Shown piece by piece: positions 1-9,912 of a stretch of DNA of 64,000 bases. The DNA lies in contig NZ_LZMH01000069.1 in assembly GCF_001673635.1 (NCBI RefSeq), forward strand, positions 457,760 to 521,759. The letters run 5' to 3'. The translations under genes were made by a program, and so were the position numbers. Position 1 is the stretch's first letter, and each line of letters opens with the position of its first letter. This DNA is from Mycobacterium asiaticum (GTDB taxonomy: Bacteria; Actinomycetota; Actinomycetes; Mycobacteriales; Mycobacteriaceae). The notes below the pieces were generated by a model that saw only the letters and a list, made by a program, of their open reading frames with translations, searched no databases and was not told the DNA's origin.

Positions 1-1208
1 CGGAGGATCTGGCGACGATGCGGCGACTGGCCCGGGAGGCAATCGAGGTCGGGGCCCTGGGGTTCGCGTCGTCCCGGTTGACCATCCACAAGACCGAGAG
101 CGGCGCCGCGATTCCCAGCTACGACGCCGCCCGCGAGGAGATCGAAGAGATCGCCCGCGGGGTGGCCGACGGTGGCGGCGGACTGCTGCAGTTCGTGCCG
201 GACATTCCTGCCGGGGGCTACCAGCCCGTTTTGCAGACGGTGTTCGACGTCGCCGAGGACGTCGGGCTGCCGGTGACCTTCACCCTGATCGTCGGCAACA
301 CCGGGGATCCGTTCTGGCCGGACGCGATCACGATGGTCGAGAAGGCGAACGCCGCGGGCGGGGACATCACCGCGCAGCTGTTGCCGCGTCCGATCGGGTT
401 GATAATCGGCTTGCAACTGTCCGCCAACCCGTTCGTGCTCTATCCGAGCTACCGGGAGATCGCGGACCTACCGCTGGCCGAGCGTGTTGCCGAGATGCGC
501 AAACCTGAGGTCAGGGCTCGCATCCTGGCGGACAAGCCCGGCACCGGGCATCCGATCCTGTACGTCGCGCAGGCCTGGGACTGGATTTACCCGCTCGGCG
601 ACAACCCGAACTACGAGCCGTCGCCCTCGGAGAGCATCGGCGCCCGGGCTCGCGCACGCGGGGTCAGCCCGCTCGAGGAGGCGTACGACCGTCTGCTCGA
701 CGACGAGGGGCGAGCCATGCTGATGGTGGCCATGAGCAACCTGGAGAACAACTCGCTGGACACCGTCGGCAACCTTCTGCACCGCGACGACGTGGTGCTG
801 GGCCTGGGCGACGGTGGTGCGCACTACGGCATGATCTGCGATGCCAGCTACTCGACGTACTTCCTGGCGCACTGGGCGCGGGACCGCAAATCCGGGCGGT
901 TCACGGTCAGCGAAGCCGTCCGCGAACTCACCGCCGTGCCGGCACGGGTGGCGGGGCTCTTCGACCGCGGCCGGATCGGCGTCGGCTACAAAGCGGATCT
1001 GAACGTGATCGACCACGCCGCGCTGCGACTACACAAGCCGATCATCATCCATGACCTGCCCGCGGGCGGGCGCCGGCTGGACCAGACGGCCGACGGGTAC
1101 GTGGCCACGGTGGTTTCCGGCGAGATCATCGCGGAGCGCGGCGCGCCTACCGCCGCCCGTCCCGGTCGACTCGTTCGGGGTCGGCAGGCCGCACCCGTGC
1201 CGGTCTGA
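1..1208 (+). CDS. N-acyl-D-amino-acid deacylase (D-aminoacylase), 5' truncated by window
   Basis: The reading frame is open from base 3 with no in-frame stop before the ATG at base 18, so the true start lies outside the window; about 400 C-terminal residues are visible. They fit the amidohydrolase-type D-aminoacylases, zinc hydrolases that remove N-acyl groups from D-amino acids or related N-acyl substrates. Visible family features are LGLGDGGAHYG near the metal-binding part, followed by the typical C-terminal stretch GRIGVGYKADLNVID, where the small beta domain closes. The family is usually about 500-600 residues, so roughly the first third is missing. The substrate cannot be told from sequence. 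The next gene is a PPE gene after a gap of about 95 bp. Confidence 0.8.
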   Translation, partial: EDLATMRRLAREAIEVGALGFASSRLTIHKTESGAAIPSYDAAREEIEEIARGVADGGGGLLQFVPDIPAGGYQPVLQTVFDVAEDVGLPVTFTLIVGNTGDPFWPDAITMVEKANAAGGDITAQLLPRPIGLIIGLQLSANPFVLYPSYREIADLPLAERVAEMRKPEVRARILADKPGTGHPILYVAQAWDWIYPLGDNPNYEPSPSESIGARARARGVSPLEEAYDRLLDDEGRAMLMVAMSNLENNSLDTVGNLLHRDDVVLGLGDGGAHYGMICDASYSTYFLAHWARDRKSGRFTVSEAVRELTAVPARVAGLFDRGRIGVGYKADLNVIDHAALRLHKPIIIHDLPAGGRRLDQTADGYVATVVSGEIIAERGAPTAARPGRLVRGRQAAPVPV

Positions 1209-1303
1209 GCTTTCTAAGGCGGGGGTCCGCGCTCCTTGGAATTAGCTGCACCGGGATATCCAATCCGCCCACGTTAACGGCCTTCGGCGGGTAGGTTGAG
1301 TTG

Positions 1304-2797
1304 GTGACAAGCCCGCATTTCGCGTGGTTGCCGCCAGAAATCAACTCGGCACTGATGTTCGCCGGTCCCGGCGCGGGACCGCTGCTGGCGGCTGCCTCAG
1401 CGTGGAGCGGTTTGGCCGAGGAATTGGTTTCGGCGGTGTCATCTTTCGGCCAGGTAACCGAGGAATTGACAAACGGGTCCTGGCAGGGCGCGTCGGCCGC
1501 GGCCATGATGGTCGTCGCCACGCAGTACATGGGCTGGCTGAGCGCGGCGGCGGTCCAGGCGGAGCAGGCCGCCGCACAGGCGACGGCGACGGCGTCCGCC
1601 TTCGAAGCCGCGCTGGCCGCGACCGTGCAGCCCGCCGTCGTCGCAGCAAACCGTGGCCTGGTGCAAATGTTGGCGTCGACCAACTTCTTCGGCATGAACT
1701 GGCCGGCGATCATGGACACCGAATCCGCCTACGAGCAAATGTGGGCGCTGGACGTGGCCGCGATGGCGAACTATCACTTCGACGCATCGGCGGCGGCCGC
1801 CCAGCTGGCGCCGTGGCAGCAGGTGCTGCGCAACCTCGGCATCGACATCGGCAAGAACGGGCAGATCAACTTCGGCTTCGGCAACAGCGGCAGCGGCAAC
1901 ATCGGTAACTACAACGTCGGCAACAACAACCTGGGCAGCGGCAATACCGGTAGCAGCAATATCGGTAGCGGCAACACCGGCAGCGGCAATATCGGCATCG
2001 GGAACACCGGCAACAACAACCTCGGGTTCGGCAACCTCGGAAGCAATAACCTGGGCTTTGCTAACACCGGCAGCGACGCGCTCGGCTTCGGGCTGACCGG
2101 CGACAACAAGTTCGGCTTCGGCGGGTTCAACTCCGGCAGTGGCAATACCGGCTTCGGGAATTCCGGCACTGGCAACACCGGATTCTTCAACTCCGGCAAC
2201 GGCAACATGGGGGTCGGCAACTCCGGTTCGTTGAACGCCGGTCTGGGCAACTCCGGATCTATCAACGGCGGCTTGGGCGGCGCCATGAACTACTGGCGCT
2301 CAGGGTTCACCGACGGGCTGGGCAACATGGTTGGCGCCGAAGGACTGGCCAACTCAGCGCATTACGCGACCGGCGGGTTGGGCACGGCTGCGCTGAGCTC
2401 TGGACTGTTGGGGTCGGCCCTGGCCAACACCGGCGGGCTGCACTCCGGCCTGGTGGGCGCGTTGAACTCGGGGCTGAACACCGCACCCGCGGTCGCCCCG
2501 GCCGCCGCCACAGGTCCCGTTGTCGACGCAGGCAGCCCAGGGTCCGTGACAGCCAACCCGACCAGCAGTGCGGCGGCCAACGCCGGGTTGCGGACCTCCC
2601 CAGGGGGCCCGGTCACCGGCTTCGTCAGCCCCGGCAGCGCCGAACAGGGTGTGCGGACGACCCTCGGTCGCGATCCTGGTCTCGGCAACCCGAACCTGCC
2701 GAATTCAGGCATTCCGAAGTCGAACTTCTACCCGGACGCGGGACGCGACACGGGTGATCAAAGCCGGATCATCAAGTTCCCGATCCGGTCGGAGTAG
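1304..2797 (+). CDS. PPE family protein with MPTR repeat tail (PPE10-like)
   Basis: The N-terminal ~180 residues form a PPE domain: PHFAWLPPEINSALMF carries the Pro-Pro-Glu signature, and a WxG-type turn is seen at NGSWQGASA. The middle (about residues 190-330) is the asparagine/glycine-rich major polymorphic tandem repeat, NxGxGNxG. A Ser/Pro/Ala-rich tail ends in IIKFPIRSE. GTG at 1304 is chosen over TTG at 1301 because PPE proteins begin MTSPHF-like. MPTR-type PPE proteins are exported by ESX-5 to the cell surface or capsule. No PE partner lies next to it. Position next to the Rv0441c-type gene and groEL2 matches PPE10 (Rv0442c) of M. tuberculosis, from memory. Confidence 0.9.
   Translation: MTSPHFAWLPPEINSALMFAGPGAGPLLAAASAWSGLAEELVSAVSSFGQVTEELTNGSWQGASAAAMMVVATQYMGWLSAAAVQAEQAAAQATATASAFEAALAATVQPAVVAANRGLVQMLASTNFFGMNWPAIMDTESAYEQMWALDVAAMANYHFDASAAAAQLAPWQQVLRNLGIDIGKNGQINFGFGNSGSGNIGNYNVGNNNLGSGNTGSSNIGSGNTGSGNIGIGNTGNNNLGFGNLGSNNLGFANTGSDALGFGLTGDNKFGFGGFNSGSGNTGFGNSGTGNTGFFNSGNGNMGVGNSGSLNAGLGNSGSINGGLGGAMNYWRSGFTDGLGNMVGAEGLANSAHYATGGLGTAALSSGLLGSALANTGGLHSGLVGALNSGLNTAPAVAPAAATGPVVDAGSPGSVTANPTSSAAANAGLRTSPGGPVTGFVSPGSAEQGVRTTLGRDPGLGNPNLPNSGIPKSNFYPDAGRDTGDQSRIIKFPIRSE
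1882..2280 (+). repeat. MPTR coding repeat inside the PPE gene
   Basis: A degenerate in-frame repeat built on units such as GGCAACACCGG and GGCAATATCGG encodes NTGxGN and NxGxGN pentapeptide-like steps. Units vary enough that it is not an exact tandem array. This is a coding repeat, not a CRISPR. Confidence 0.85.
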
Positions 2798-2818
2798 CCC
2801 GCGGCCTATTCTCGGCTC

Positions 2819-3229
2819 ATGGGTGCGAAAACCGCGAAAAAGGTGGACCTCGAGCGGCTGGCGGCAGCGCTGCCCGACTTCCCGTTCGGCTATCTGGTCA
2901 GCGTCGACGACGACTACCGCGTGCACACCGTGACGGTCGAGCCGACGCTGCGCGGGGCCGTGCTGGATGTGGGGATGGTGGGAGGGGGGACCCGCCGGAA
3001 CCTGGCTCGTCGCGGCTCGGTCACCGTGCTGTGGCCGCCGGCTGAGCCGGGCGGTTACTCACTGATCGTGGACGGCACCGCGGAAGTCTCCGACGACGAC
3101 CCCGACGCCGACACCGCCCACTGCGTGGTGGTGCCTACCCGCGCGTTACTGCACCGCAACGCCGACGCCCCATCGGTGGCCAAGGGCTGCCTGCACGACT
3201 GCGTGGTGTTTTCGGTGCCGGCTCAGTGA
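2819..3229 (+). CDS. Small split-barrel (pyridoxamine oxidase-like) protein, Rv0441c type
   Basis: This 136-residue protein has the compact beta pattern of FMN/F420-binding split barrels: FPFGYLVSVDDDYRVHTVTV opens the barrel, GGGTRRNLARRGSVTVLW resembles the crossing loop, and YSLIVDGTAEV follows. No catalytic residue can be assigned, so function is open. It is the neighbour of PPE10 in M. tuberculosis (Rv0441c, from memory). A TATTCT box at 2807-2812 lies exactly 6 bases before the ATG, so the gene is probably transcribed leaderless from its own promoter. It overlaps the next gene by GTGA. Confidence 0.7.
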   Translation: MGAKTAKKVDLERLAAALPDFPFGYLVSVDDDYRVHTVTVEPTLRGAVLDVGMVGGGTRRNLARRGSVTVLWPPAEPGGYSLIVDGTAEVSDDDPDADTAHCVVVPTRALLHRNADAPSVAKGCLHDCVVFSVPAQ

Positions 3230-3789
3230 GCCGGATACAACCGCTCGCTCCGCCGTGGAGTGAAGAAGACGCCGCCGGCATCAACAGCTGGGGGCACCCG
3301 GACCGGGCCTACGAGCCACTGCTGTTGGTGCGTTGCCTGCAGCGTCATCCGACGCTGGCCGCCCGGCTACGCAAGCTTGGCGAATCGCTGTACGTTGCCG
3401 CGCTGCTGCCGGCCCGGACGCGCACGCTCGCGATATTGCGGATCTGCGCACTGGTGGGTTGCGCGTACGAATGGGGTGGCCAGGCGGCGTTCTGGGGGCC
3501 GATCGCGGGAGTCGCTTTCGAGGAGTGCGACGCGCTGGTCACCGGCGGACCGGACGACCCGCGGTGGAGCCCGGCCGAGCGGACACTGATCGGTGCAGTG
3601 GACGAATTGGAGCGCACCGGCTCGTGGTCGGAGGCGACTTGGACAGAACTGGGGCGCTTCCTCAACGACGAGCAACGGATCGAATTGCTCGCGGCCGTCG
3701 GCTGGTACCGGACCATTTGCACGCTGTGCAATGCGCTGGCCCTGCCGCTGGAGGGCTGGATGCGGCGCTGGCCGGGTTCAGCTGAGTGA
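3226..3789 (+). CDS. Carboxymuconolactone decarboxylase-like (AhpD fold) protein
   Basis: The protein has 187 residues. The segment LPARTRTLAILRICALVGCAYEW followed by GGQAAFWGPIAG matches the alpha-helical CMD/AhpD core, in which a 'YEW' turn precedes a helix. The peroxidase CxxC pair of AhpD is absent, so a thiol peroxidase role is unlikely; many such proteins are of unknown function. The GTG start shares four bases (GTGA) with the stop of the preceding gene, so the pair is probably one transcript. The 3' end runs 12 bases into the convergent SDR gene. Confidence 0.7.
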   Translation: MSRIQPLAPPWSEEDAAGINSWGHPDRAYEPLLLVRCLQRHPTLAARLRKLGESLYVAALLPARTRTLAILRICALVGCAYEWGGQAAFWGPIAGVAFEECDALVTGGPDDPRWSPAERTLIGAVDELERTGSWSEATWTELGRFLNDEQRIELLAAVGWYRTICTLCNALALPLEGWMRRWPGSAE

Positions 3790-4602
3790 GAGGTCCCTTT
3801 TGAGACCCGGGTGCTGGCTCTTCAGCAGCGGGAGTAACAGCCGTCGCGGCATGAACTGCAAGAGGCGCGCGCTGATGTGGCTGGGCAGCCCGGGGAGCAC
3901 CGTGCCCTTGTCGGTGTCGAGTGCGTCCACTCCAGCGCGCGCCACCTCCCGTGACGGCATCCACATGAATTTAGGGAAAGCGTCGGCGAACGTCTTCTCA
4001 TCCATGCCCGCCTTCACCAGGAATTCGGTGCGGACCGGCCCCGGGCACAGCAGGGCAACGGTGATGCCGGTGCCCGCGAGCTCACCACCCAGCCCCTCGG
4101 TGTAGGAGTGCACGAACGCCTTGCTGGCGGCGTAGCCGACCTGCCCTGGGAACGGGTGGAAGCCGGCGGTGGAGCCGACGTTGAGGATTGCGCCGCGGCC
4201 GCGCGGCACCATCTGTTGCACGGCCCGGGTGCACAGGTCGACGACCGCCTCGACGTTGACTCGCACCTGCGCGATCTCGTTGTCGACTTCCGTCTTCGTC
4301 ACCGACCCGATGGTGCCGAGGCCCGCGTTGTTGACCAGGATGTCGACGGTCAGCCCACGGCTTTCGAGGTCGTCGAACAACTGGGCGCGAGCGGCGGCGT
4401 CGGAGACATCACAGCTGATGACCTCGACGCGGACATTCTTGTTGAGTTCACCGGCCAGCTCACGCAGCCGATCTTCCCGGCGGGCGACCAGCGTGACGCC
4501 GTAGCCGCGGTGCGCGAGCTCGCGCGCGATGTCGGCGCCGATGCCCGAGGACGCGCCGGTGACGACGGCGGTAGTGGTGGGTGAGGGAGGCGGAAGGGTC
4601 AC
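3778..4602 (-). CDS. Short-chain dehydrogenase/reductase
   Basis: This classical SDR has 274 residues. The cofactor motif TGASSGIG is near residues 15-22, NNAG is in the middle, and the catalytic Ser (NVGSTAG) and YAASK (Tyr and Lys) follow at the usual spacing. RREDR after beta-2 suggests NADP(H). The start is GTG. The last ~40 residues, rich in Arg and Leu (FMPRRLLLPLL), may contact membrane. Substrate unknown. It lies downstream of groEL2 but beyond its terminator, so it needs its own promoter. Confidence 0.85.
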   Translation of the reverse strand: MTLPPPSPTTTAVVTGASSGIGADIARELAHRGYGVTLVARREDRLRELAGELNKNVRVEVISCDVSDAAARAQLFDDLESRGLTVDILVNNAGLGTIGSVTKTEVDNEIAQVRVNVEAVVDLCTRAVQQMVPRGRGAILNVGSTAGFHPFPGQVGYAASKAFVHSYTEGLGGELAGTGITVALLCPGPVRTEFLVKAGMDEKTFADAFPKFMWMPSREVARAGVDALDTDKGTVLPGLPSHISARLLQFMPRRLLLPLLKSQHPGLKRDLSLS

Positions 4603-4689
4603 GCGTACAACCTACTGGCGGTGACTGTGGGCTGGCTGTCGGTTGGAGGCCCACGCTCGGCGCCAAATCGCGACAAGAGCGGAGACGAA

Positions 4690-4722
4690 AAAGCCCGGTC
4701 CCTCGAGAGGGAACCGGGCTTC
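4690..4722 (-). terminator. Intrinsic terminator of groEL2
   Basis: On the minus strand an AAGCCCGGT stem pairs with ACCGGGCTT, extended by CCC/GGG with one bulged base, and the hairpin is followed directly by TTTTTC. It starts about 15 bases after the groEL2 stop. A true T-tract is uncommon in mycobacteria, so this is a strong call. Confidence 0.85.
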
Positions 4723-4736
4723 TCCGTAGAAGGGAC

Positions 4737-6362
<1,626 letters not shown>

Positions 6363-6476
6363 TGCGAAGTGATTCCTCCGGATTGGGAATGACGGGTCAC
6401 CAGGGCGACCCCGTTACTTACGCTGGCCGGGCGCAGTGCCCGCGACGGACGACCAGAGTGGCCTCACCGTCCCGAC

Positions 6477-6503
6477 CTGGCACTCGCCGGTCGCGAGTGC
6501 CAA
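6477..6503 (-). promoter_or_regulatory. CIRCE operator 1 (HrcA site)
   Basis: The arms CTGGCACTC and GAGTGCCAA are separated by exactly 9 bases. This matches the CIRCE consensus TTAGCACTC-N9-GAGTGCTAA in the central seven bases of each arm. It is the promoter-proximal of two copies, about 115-140 bases upstream of the groEL2 start codon. Confidence 0.88.
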
Positions 6504-6511
6504 CGTCATTC

Positions 6512-6538
6512 TTAGCACTCGCCTATGCCGAGTGCAAG
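6512..6538 (-). promoter_or_regulatory. CIRCE operator 2 (HrcA site)
   Basis: The arms TTAGCACTC and GAGTGCAAG flank a 9-base spacer; the left arm is a perfect consensus. Its start is 35 bases from that of copy 1, just over three helical turns, so two HrcA dimers could bind side by side. Confidence 0.9.
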
Positions 6539-6559
6539 AAAGGGGGCTGGCGTTCGAGG

Positions 6560-7177
6560 TCAGCCCGTCGGCCTGAGGTCGCCGTCGACATACCGCTGCA
6601 AGTTCGGGCCGAGTGCGGCAATCGCCTCTTGCTCGCTCATGGAGGCAATGGGTTCGATTTTCCAGATGTAGCGCATCAGGCCGAAGCCCATCAGCTGCGA
6701 TGAGATCAACCCACTGCGTACCAGGCGATCGCGTTCGTCGCTGCCGATGTGTGAAACGCCCATCAGGCTGCTCGCCACCACCCGCCCCAATTTCTCTCGG
6801 GTGGTCTGCTCATGCGCGGCGGTCTGCAGGATGGCCCGCAGCGTCGGCCCGATCTCCTCGTCGGCCCAATTGGCCAGCAGCACTTCGATCAGCGCGCGAC
6901 CGAGTTGTTGGGTGGGCGTCGCCCAGACCTTGGCGACGTTATCCAGGAATTTCTGCGGTGGATTCGTGGCGGCGTCGAGCAACCGCTCCTTGGAGCCGAA
7001 GTAGTGATAGACGAGCGCGGGGTCGACGTCCGCGGCGCGCGCCACCGCCCGAATCGTGGTCCCGGCCCACCCGTGCTGCGCGAACTCGTCCCGCGCCGCG
7101 GCCAGGATGCGCGCCGAGAGCACGCCACGTTCGTCGCGGGGACCGGGGGCCGACGGTTTCTTCGCCACGAGTTTCAT
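6560..7177 (-). CDS. TetR family transcriptional repressor
   Basis: This 205-residue TetR protein has an N-terminal helix-turn-helix at about residues 20-65 (ILAAARDEFAQHGWAGTTI ... LVYHYFGSKERLL). The C-terminal ligand domain resembles TetR_C proteins with a 'VLLANWADEEIGPTLRAIL' type helix. ATG at 7177 is preferred to a GTG-like start at 7246 because it gives the normal length. One of three candidate operators overlaps this start codon, so it probably represses itself and the divergent monooxygenase gene. Confidence 0.9.
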   Translation of the reverse strand: MKLVAKKPSAPGPRDERGVLSARILAAARDEFAQHGWAGTTIRAVARAADVDPALVYHYFGSKERLLDAATNPPQKFLDNVAKVWATPTQQLGRALIEVLLANWADEEIGPTLRAILQTAAHEQTTREKLGRVVASSLMGVSHIGSDERDRLVRSGLISSQLMGFGLMRYIWKIEPIASMSEQEAIAALGPNLQRYVDGDLRPTG

Positions 7178-7258
7178 CGTAACGTGAAATTCCTCTTGCG
7201 TTGAGAATAGTTTCAACGTAGCGTGAGACTCAGCAAAAAGTCTCAACGCTGCGTGAAA
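7172..7258. promoter_or_regulatory. Three-site operator array between tetR and monooxygenase gene
   Basis: Three 18-base sites of the form TYTCA-N8-TGARA occur at 7172-7189, 7211-7228 and 7241-7258. The last two are 30 bases apart start to start and share the core CAACGNNGCGTGA. The first covers the tetR start codon and the last ends 12 bases before the monooxygenase ATG. This is the expected layout for a TetR regulator controlling both directions. Confidence 0.75.
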
Positions 7259-7270
7259 AGGGGTCCGCCG

Positions 7271-8821
7271 ATGACCACTCCCCCAAGCACCGACGTTCTA
7301 GTGGTCGGCGCCGGACCGGTCGGCCTGGTCGCAGCCTGTGAACTCGCCCGCCGTGGCGTGTCCGTGCGGGTGATCGACAAGCTCGCCCAACCCACCGACC
7401 AATCCCGCGCCATCGCGATACATGCGCGCAGCCTGGACATGTTCGAACGGATGGGGATCGTCGACGAACTGGTCAGCACCGGCATCAAGGCAACGGCAAT
7501 GCAGCTTTACGCCGGGCATCGCAAGCTCTTCCGCGTCCCGCTCGGCGGGGTGGAGGCCGTCTTTCCCTTCACGCTGACCACGGCCCAGACCGAGACCGAA
7601 CGCGTGCTGGACGAGCACCTCCGGTCGCTCGGGGCAACCGTCGAACGCGGTGTCGAGCTCGTCGCGCTCACCCAGGCCGGCCACACCACGCACGTGAGGT
7701 TGCGCCACCCAGACGGGTCGAACGAGCAAGTCCGCGCCGACTGGGTAATCGGCGCTGACGGCGGTCACAGCGCGGTGCGCCGCCTGGTGGGCACCAAACT
7801 CGAGGGTTGCTTCGAAGGTGAACGGTTCCTGCTCGGCGACGTCGACGCCAGGCACCACCTGGACCTGGACTCCATGCACACCTTCTTCTCTCCGGACGGT
7901 CCCGTGGTGGTGCTGCCGATGCGAGACGGCCGCATGCGGTTCCTCGCCCAGGTGCGTGACGCCGCCGGTACACCGATCGACGAGACGATGGAAGCGCTGC
8001 AGGCGATCCTCGACCGGCGGATCGGCGGCATGCAGCTGACCCGGTCGCACTGGCTGACCACTTTCGAGGTCCGTCACGCGCGGGTGCCGGCATACCGCTG
8101 GGGCCGGGTCTTCCTGGCCGGCGACGCCGCCCACATCCACAGCCCGGCCGGCGGCCAGGGCATGAACACCGGCATGCAGGACGCCTACAACCTGGCCTGG
8201 AAACTGGCCGCGGTCATCCAGGGCGAAGCCGGCGACTCCCTGCTCGACAGCTACGAGGCCGAGCGGTTGCCCGTCGCCGACGGCGTCATCGCGTTCACCG
8301 ATCGCCTCACCAGGGCCGGCACCCTGTCGGGTCTGCCGAGCCGGGTTCGCAACACGGTCGTGCGGGTGGTCTCCCACCTACCCGCGGCCCGGCGCGCCAT
8401 GGCTAATACCGCTGAGGAAACCAATCTCGCCTATCCCAAGAGCCCCCTCGCGGTAGGCCGCCGCCCGCGGCGTGCAAAGGTCGCGGCCGGTGACCACCTA
8501 CCGCCGGTGCCCGACGCCGCCGTGCAAAAGCAGCTCAGCGCCGCACGGCACACCGGTCATGTGGTCCTGACCGTCGCAGCCAGCGGGGAGCCCCCTGCCC
8601 CGGCCGGCCTGGATCAACGTCAGGTGCTGGTCACCGATGGCGACGCCTCAGTCGGGGGGTACGACACCGTCATCGCCGATCCCGACGGGGTCATTGCACG
8701 CCGGTTCGGTCTGTGCAACGGCGGGCGGGTCGTCATCCGCCCGGACGGCTACCTCGGTGCCGTCGCCTCTCTCGACGACACCACCACCATCACCCACTAC
8801 TTCGCCACCCTCAGGAGTTGA
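7271..8821 (+). CDS. FAD-dependent aromatic monooxygenase (class A hydroxylase)
   Basis: This flavoprotein (516 residues from ATG 7271) belongs to the pentachlorophenol/UbiH-type hydroxylases, which hydroxylate aromatic or enol rings using NAD(P)H and O2. The three family fingerprints are present: VVGAGPVGL (FAD dinucleotide fold), VIGADGGHSAVRR (DG motif) and FLAGDAAHIHSPAGGQGMN (GD motif). The C-terminal ~120 residues form the thioredoxin-like tail typical of phenol hydroxylase relatives. The hydrolase gene begins 5 bases after its stop, indicating one operon with the TetR as regulator. Substrate unknown. Confidence 0.92.
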   Translation: MTTPPSTDVLVVGAGPVGLVAACELARRGVSVRVIDKLAQPTDQSRAIAIHARSLDMFERMGIVDELVSTGIKATAMQLYAGHRKLFRVPLGGVEAVFPFTLTTAQTETERVLDEHLRSLGATVERGVELVALTQAGHTTHVRLRHPDGSNEQVRADWVIGADGGHSAVRRLVGTKLEGCFEGERFLLGDVDARHHLDLDSMHTFFSPDGPVVVLPMRDGRMRFLAQVRDAAGTPIDETMEALQAILDRRIGGMQLTRSHWLTTFEVRHARVPAYRWGRVFLAGDAAHIHSPAGGQGMNTGMQDAYNLAWKLAAVIQGEAGDSLLDSYEAERLPVADGVIAFTDRLTRAGTLSGLPSRVRNTVVRVVSHLPAARRAMANTAEETNLAYPKSPLAVGRRPRRAKVAAGDHLPPVPDAAVQKQLSAARHTGHVVLTVAASGEPPAPAGLDQRQVLVTDGDASVGGYDTVIADPDGVIARRFGLCNGGRVVIRPDGYLGAVASLDDTTTITHYFATLRS

Positions 8822-8826
8822 CAGCC

Positions 8827-9903
8827 ATGTACACCTACGACGTCGCCGCCGCCGACATGTTCACCGACCGCACCCACCAGTTCGAGAAGTTCGGCATTCC
8901 CCTCGAAGACATCGAGCGAGTTCGCAATGCCACCACCGACATGTGGGCCGACGGCCCGGGCGGATGGCCATACGAATGGTCGAGACTCGCCCACGCATAC
9001 GCCGAGGGCGGCGACCATTACCTGGCTTCGCTGACCTACGGCTGCGCGAAATTTCCCTGCTTGAATGACCCGGCGCGAACGCGGGCCATGCAGCATCAGC
9101 TCGAGCAGTTCCAGCTGGCGGCCCAGGATTTCCCGGTGGCCTTCGAGCGCCGCGTCATCACGGTCGGGCACCGGGACGGCACCGTCGACGTGCCCATCCA
9201 CCTGTACTCCGCCGACGGTGACTATGCGACGCGGCCGGTCCTGATCGCCAGCGGCGGCGTGGACAGCTGGAAGATGGACCTTCATCCCTGGTGGGTCGGG
9301 TTCACCCGCAACGCGGGTGTGACGACACTGGCCTTCGATCATCCCGGCACGGGTGAGACGGCGATTCCGCTCGACGAACACGCCGACGACGTGATCGTAG
9401 GGATCGTTGAGTACGCCCGAGCGCTGGGCAACGGCCGCACGGCCCACTTCGGTGCCTCGTTCGGCGGGAACTTCGCCGCGATGTCCGGGCTGGCCGGCAT
9501 CGTCGACGCCGCGGTCGACCTGGGCGGTCCGGTGGTCGACTCGTTCGCACCCGAGCACATCGGCAGGCTGCCCTACGGCATGCACGACATCGTCGGCAAC
9601 GCCATGCACTGGGACCATTCGCCCACCGTCGGGCAGCTCAGCGCCGGACTGGCACGCCTGAACCGTCGGGGATTGCTTGCGCAGCAACGCAATTCGGCAA
9701 TGCTGGTGGTCAACGGCGCCGACGACTATTTCATCCCGCAGTCCGACACGCTGGTGTTCGAGGGCCGACCGAACACCGAAGTGCACCTCATCGAAGGCAC
9801 CGGACACGTGGCGATGAGCAAGGCGCCCGAAGTGGTGCTTATGGTCATCGCCTGGCTGCGCAACGTGTTGACCGAAGCGACCCTGGACGCGACCCGGATC
9901 TAA
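8827..9903 (+). CDS. FrsA/C-C hydrolase-like alpha/beta hydrolase
   Basis: This 358-residue protein has a helical N-terminal ~120 residues followed by an alpha/beta hydrolase core. Nucleophile elbow GASFGG, acid in NGADDYFIPQ and histidine in GTGHVAM give a full Ser-Asp-His triad. Length and the helical N-terminal domain resemble the FrsA/DUF1100 group, which includes 2,6-dihydroxypseudooxynicotine hydrolase and polyketide-shortening C-C hydrolases. Next to a ring hydroxylase, a role in cleaving a C-C bond of the hydroxylated product is plausible; that is inference. Ribosome binding site AGGAG precedes the ATG. Confidence 0.85.
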   Translation: MYTYDVAAADMFTDRTHQFEKFGIPLEDIERVRNATTDMWADGPGGWPYEWSRLAHAYAEGGDHYLASLTYGCAKFPCLNDPARTRAMQHQLEQFQLAAQDFPVAFERRVITVGHRDGTVDVPIHLYSADGDYATRPVLIASGGVDSWKMDLHPWWVGFTRNAGVTTLAFDHPGTGETAIPLDEHADDVIVGIVEYARALGNGRTAHFGASFGGNFAAMSGLAGIVDAAVDLGGPVVDSFAPEHIGRLPYGMHDIVGNAMHWDHSPTVGQLSAGLARLNRRGLLAQQRNSAMLVVNGADDYFIPQSDTLVFEGRPNTEVHLIEGTGHVAMSKAPEVVLMVIAWLRNVLTEATLDATRI

Positions 9904-9912
9904 CGTCAAGCG

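Noticed and set aside
1882..2280. Short repeated units resembling a CRISPR or satellite
   Set aside because: They are in frame, encode NxGxGN steps and vary by third base: MPTR part of a PPE gene.
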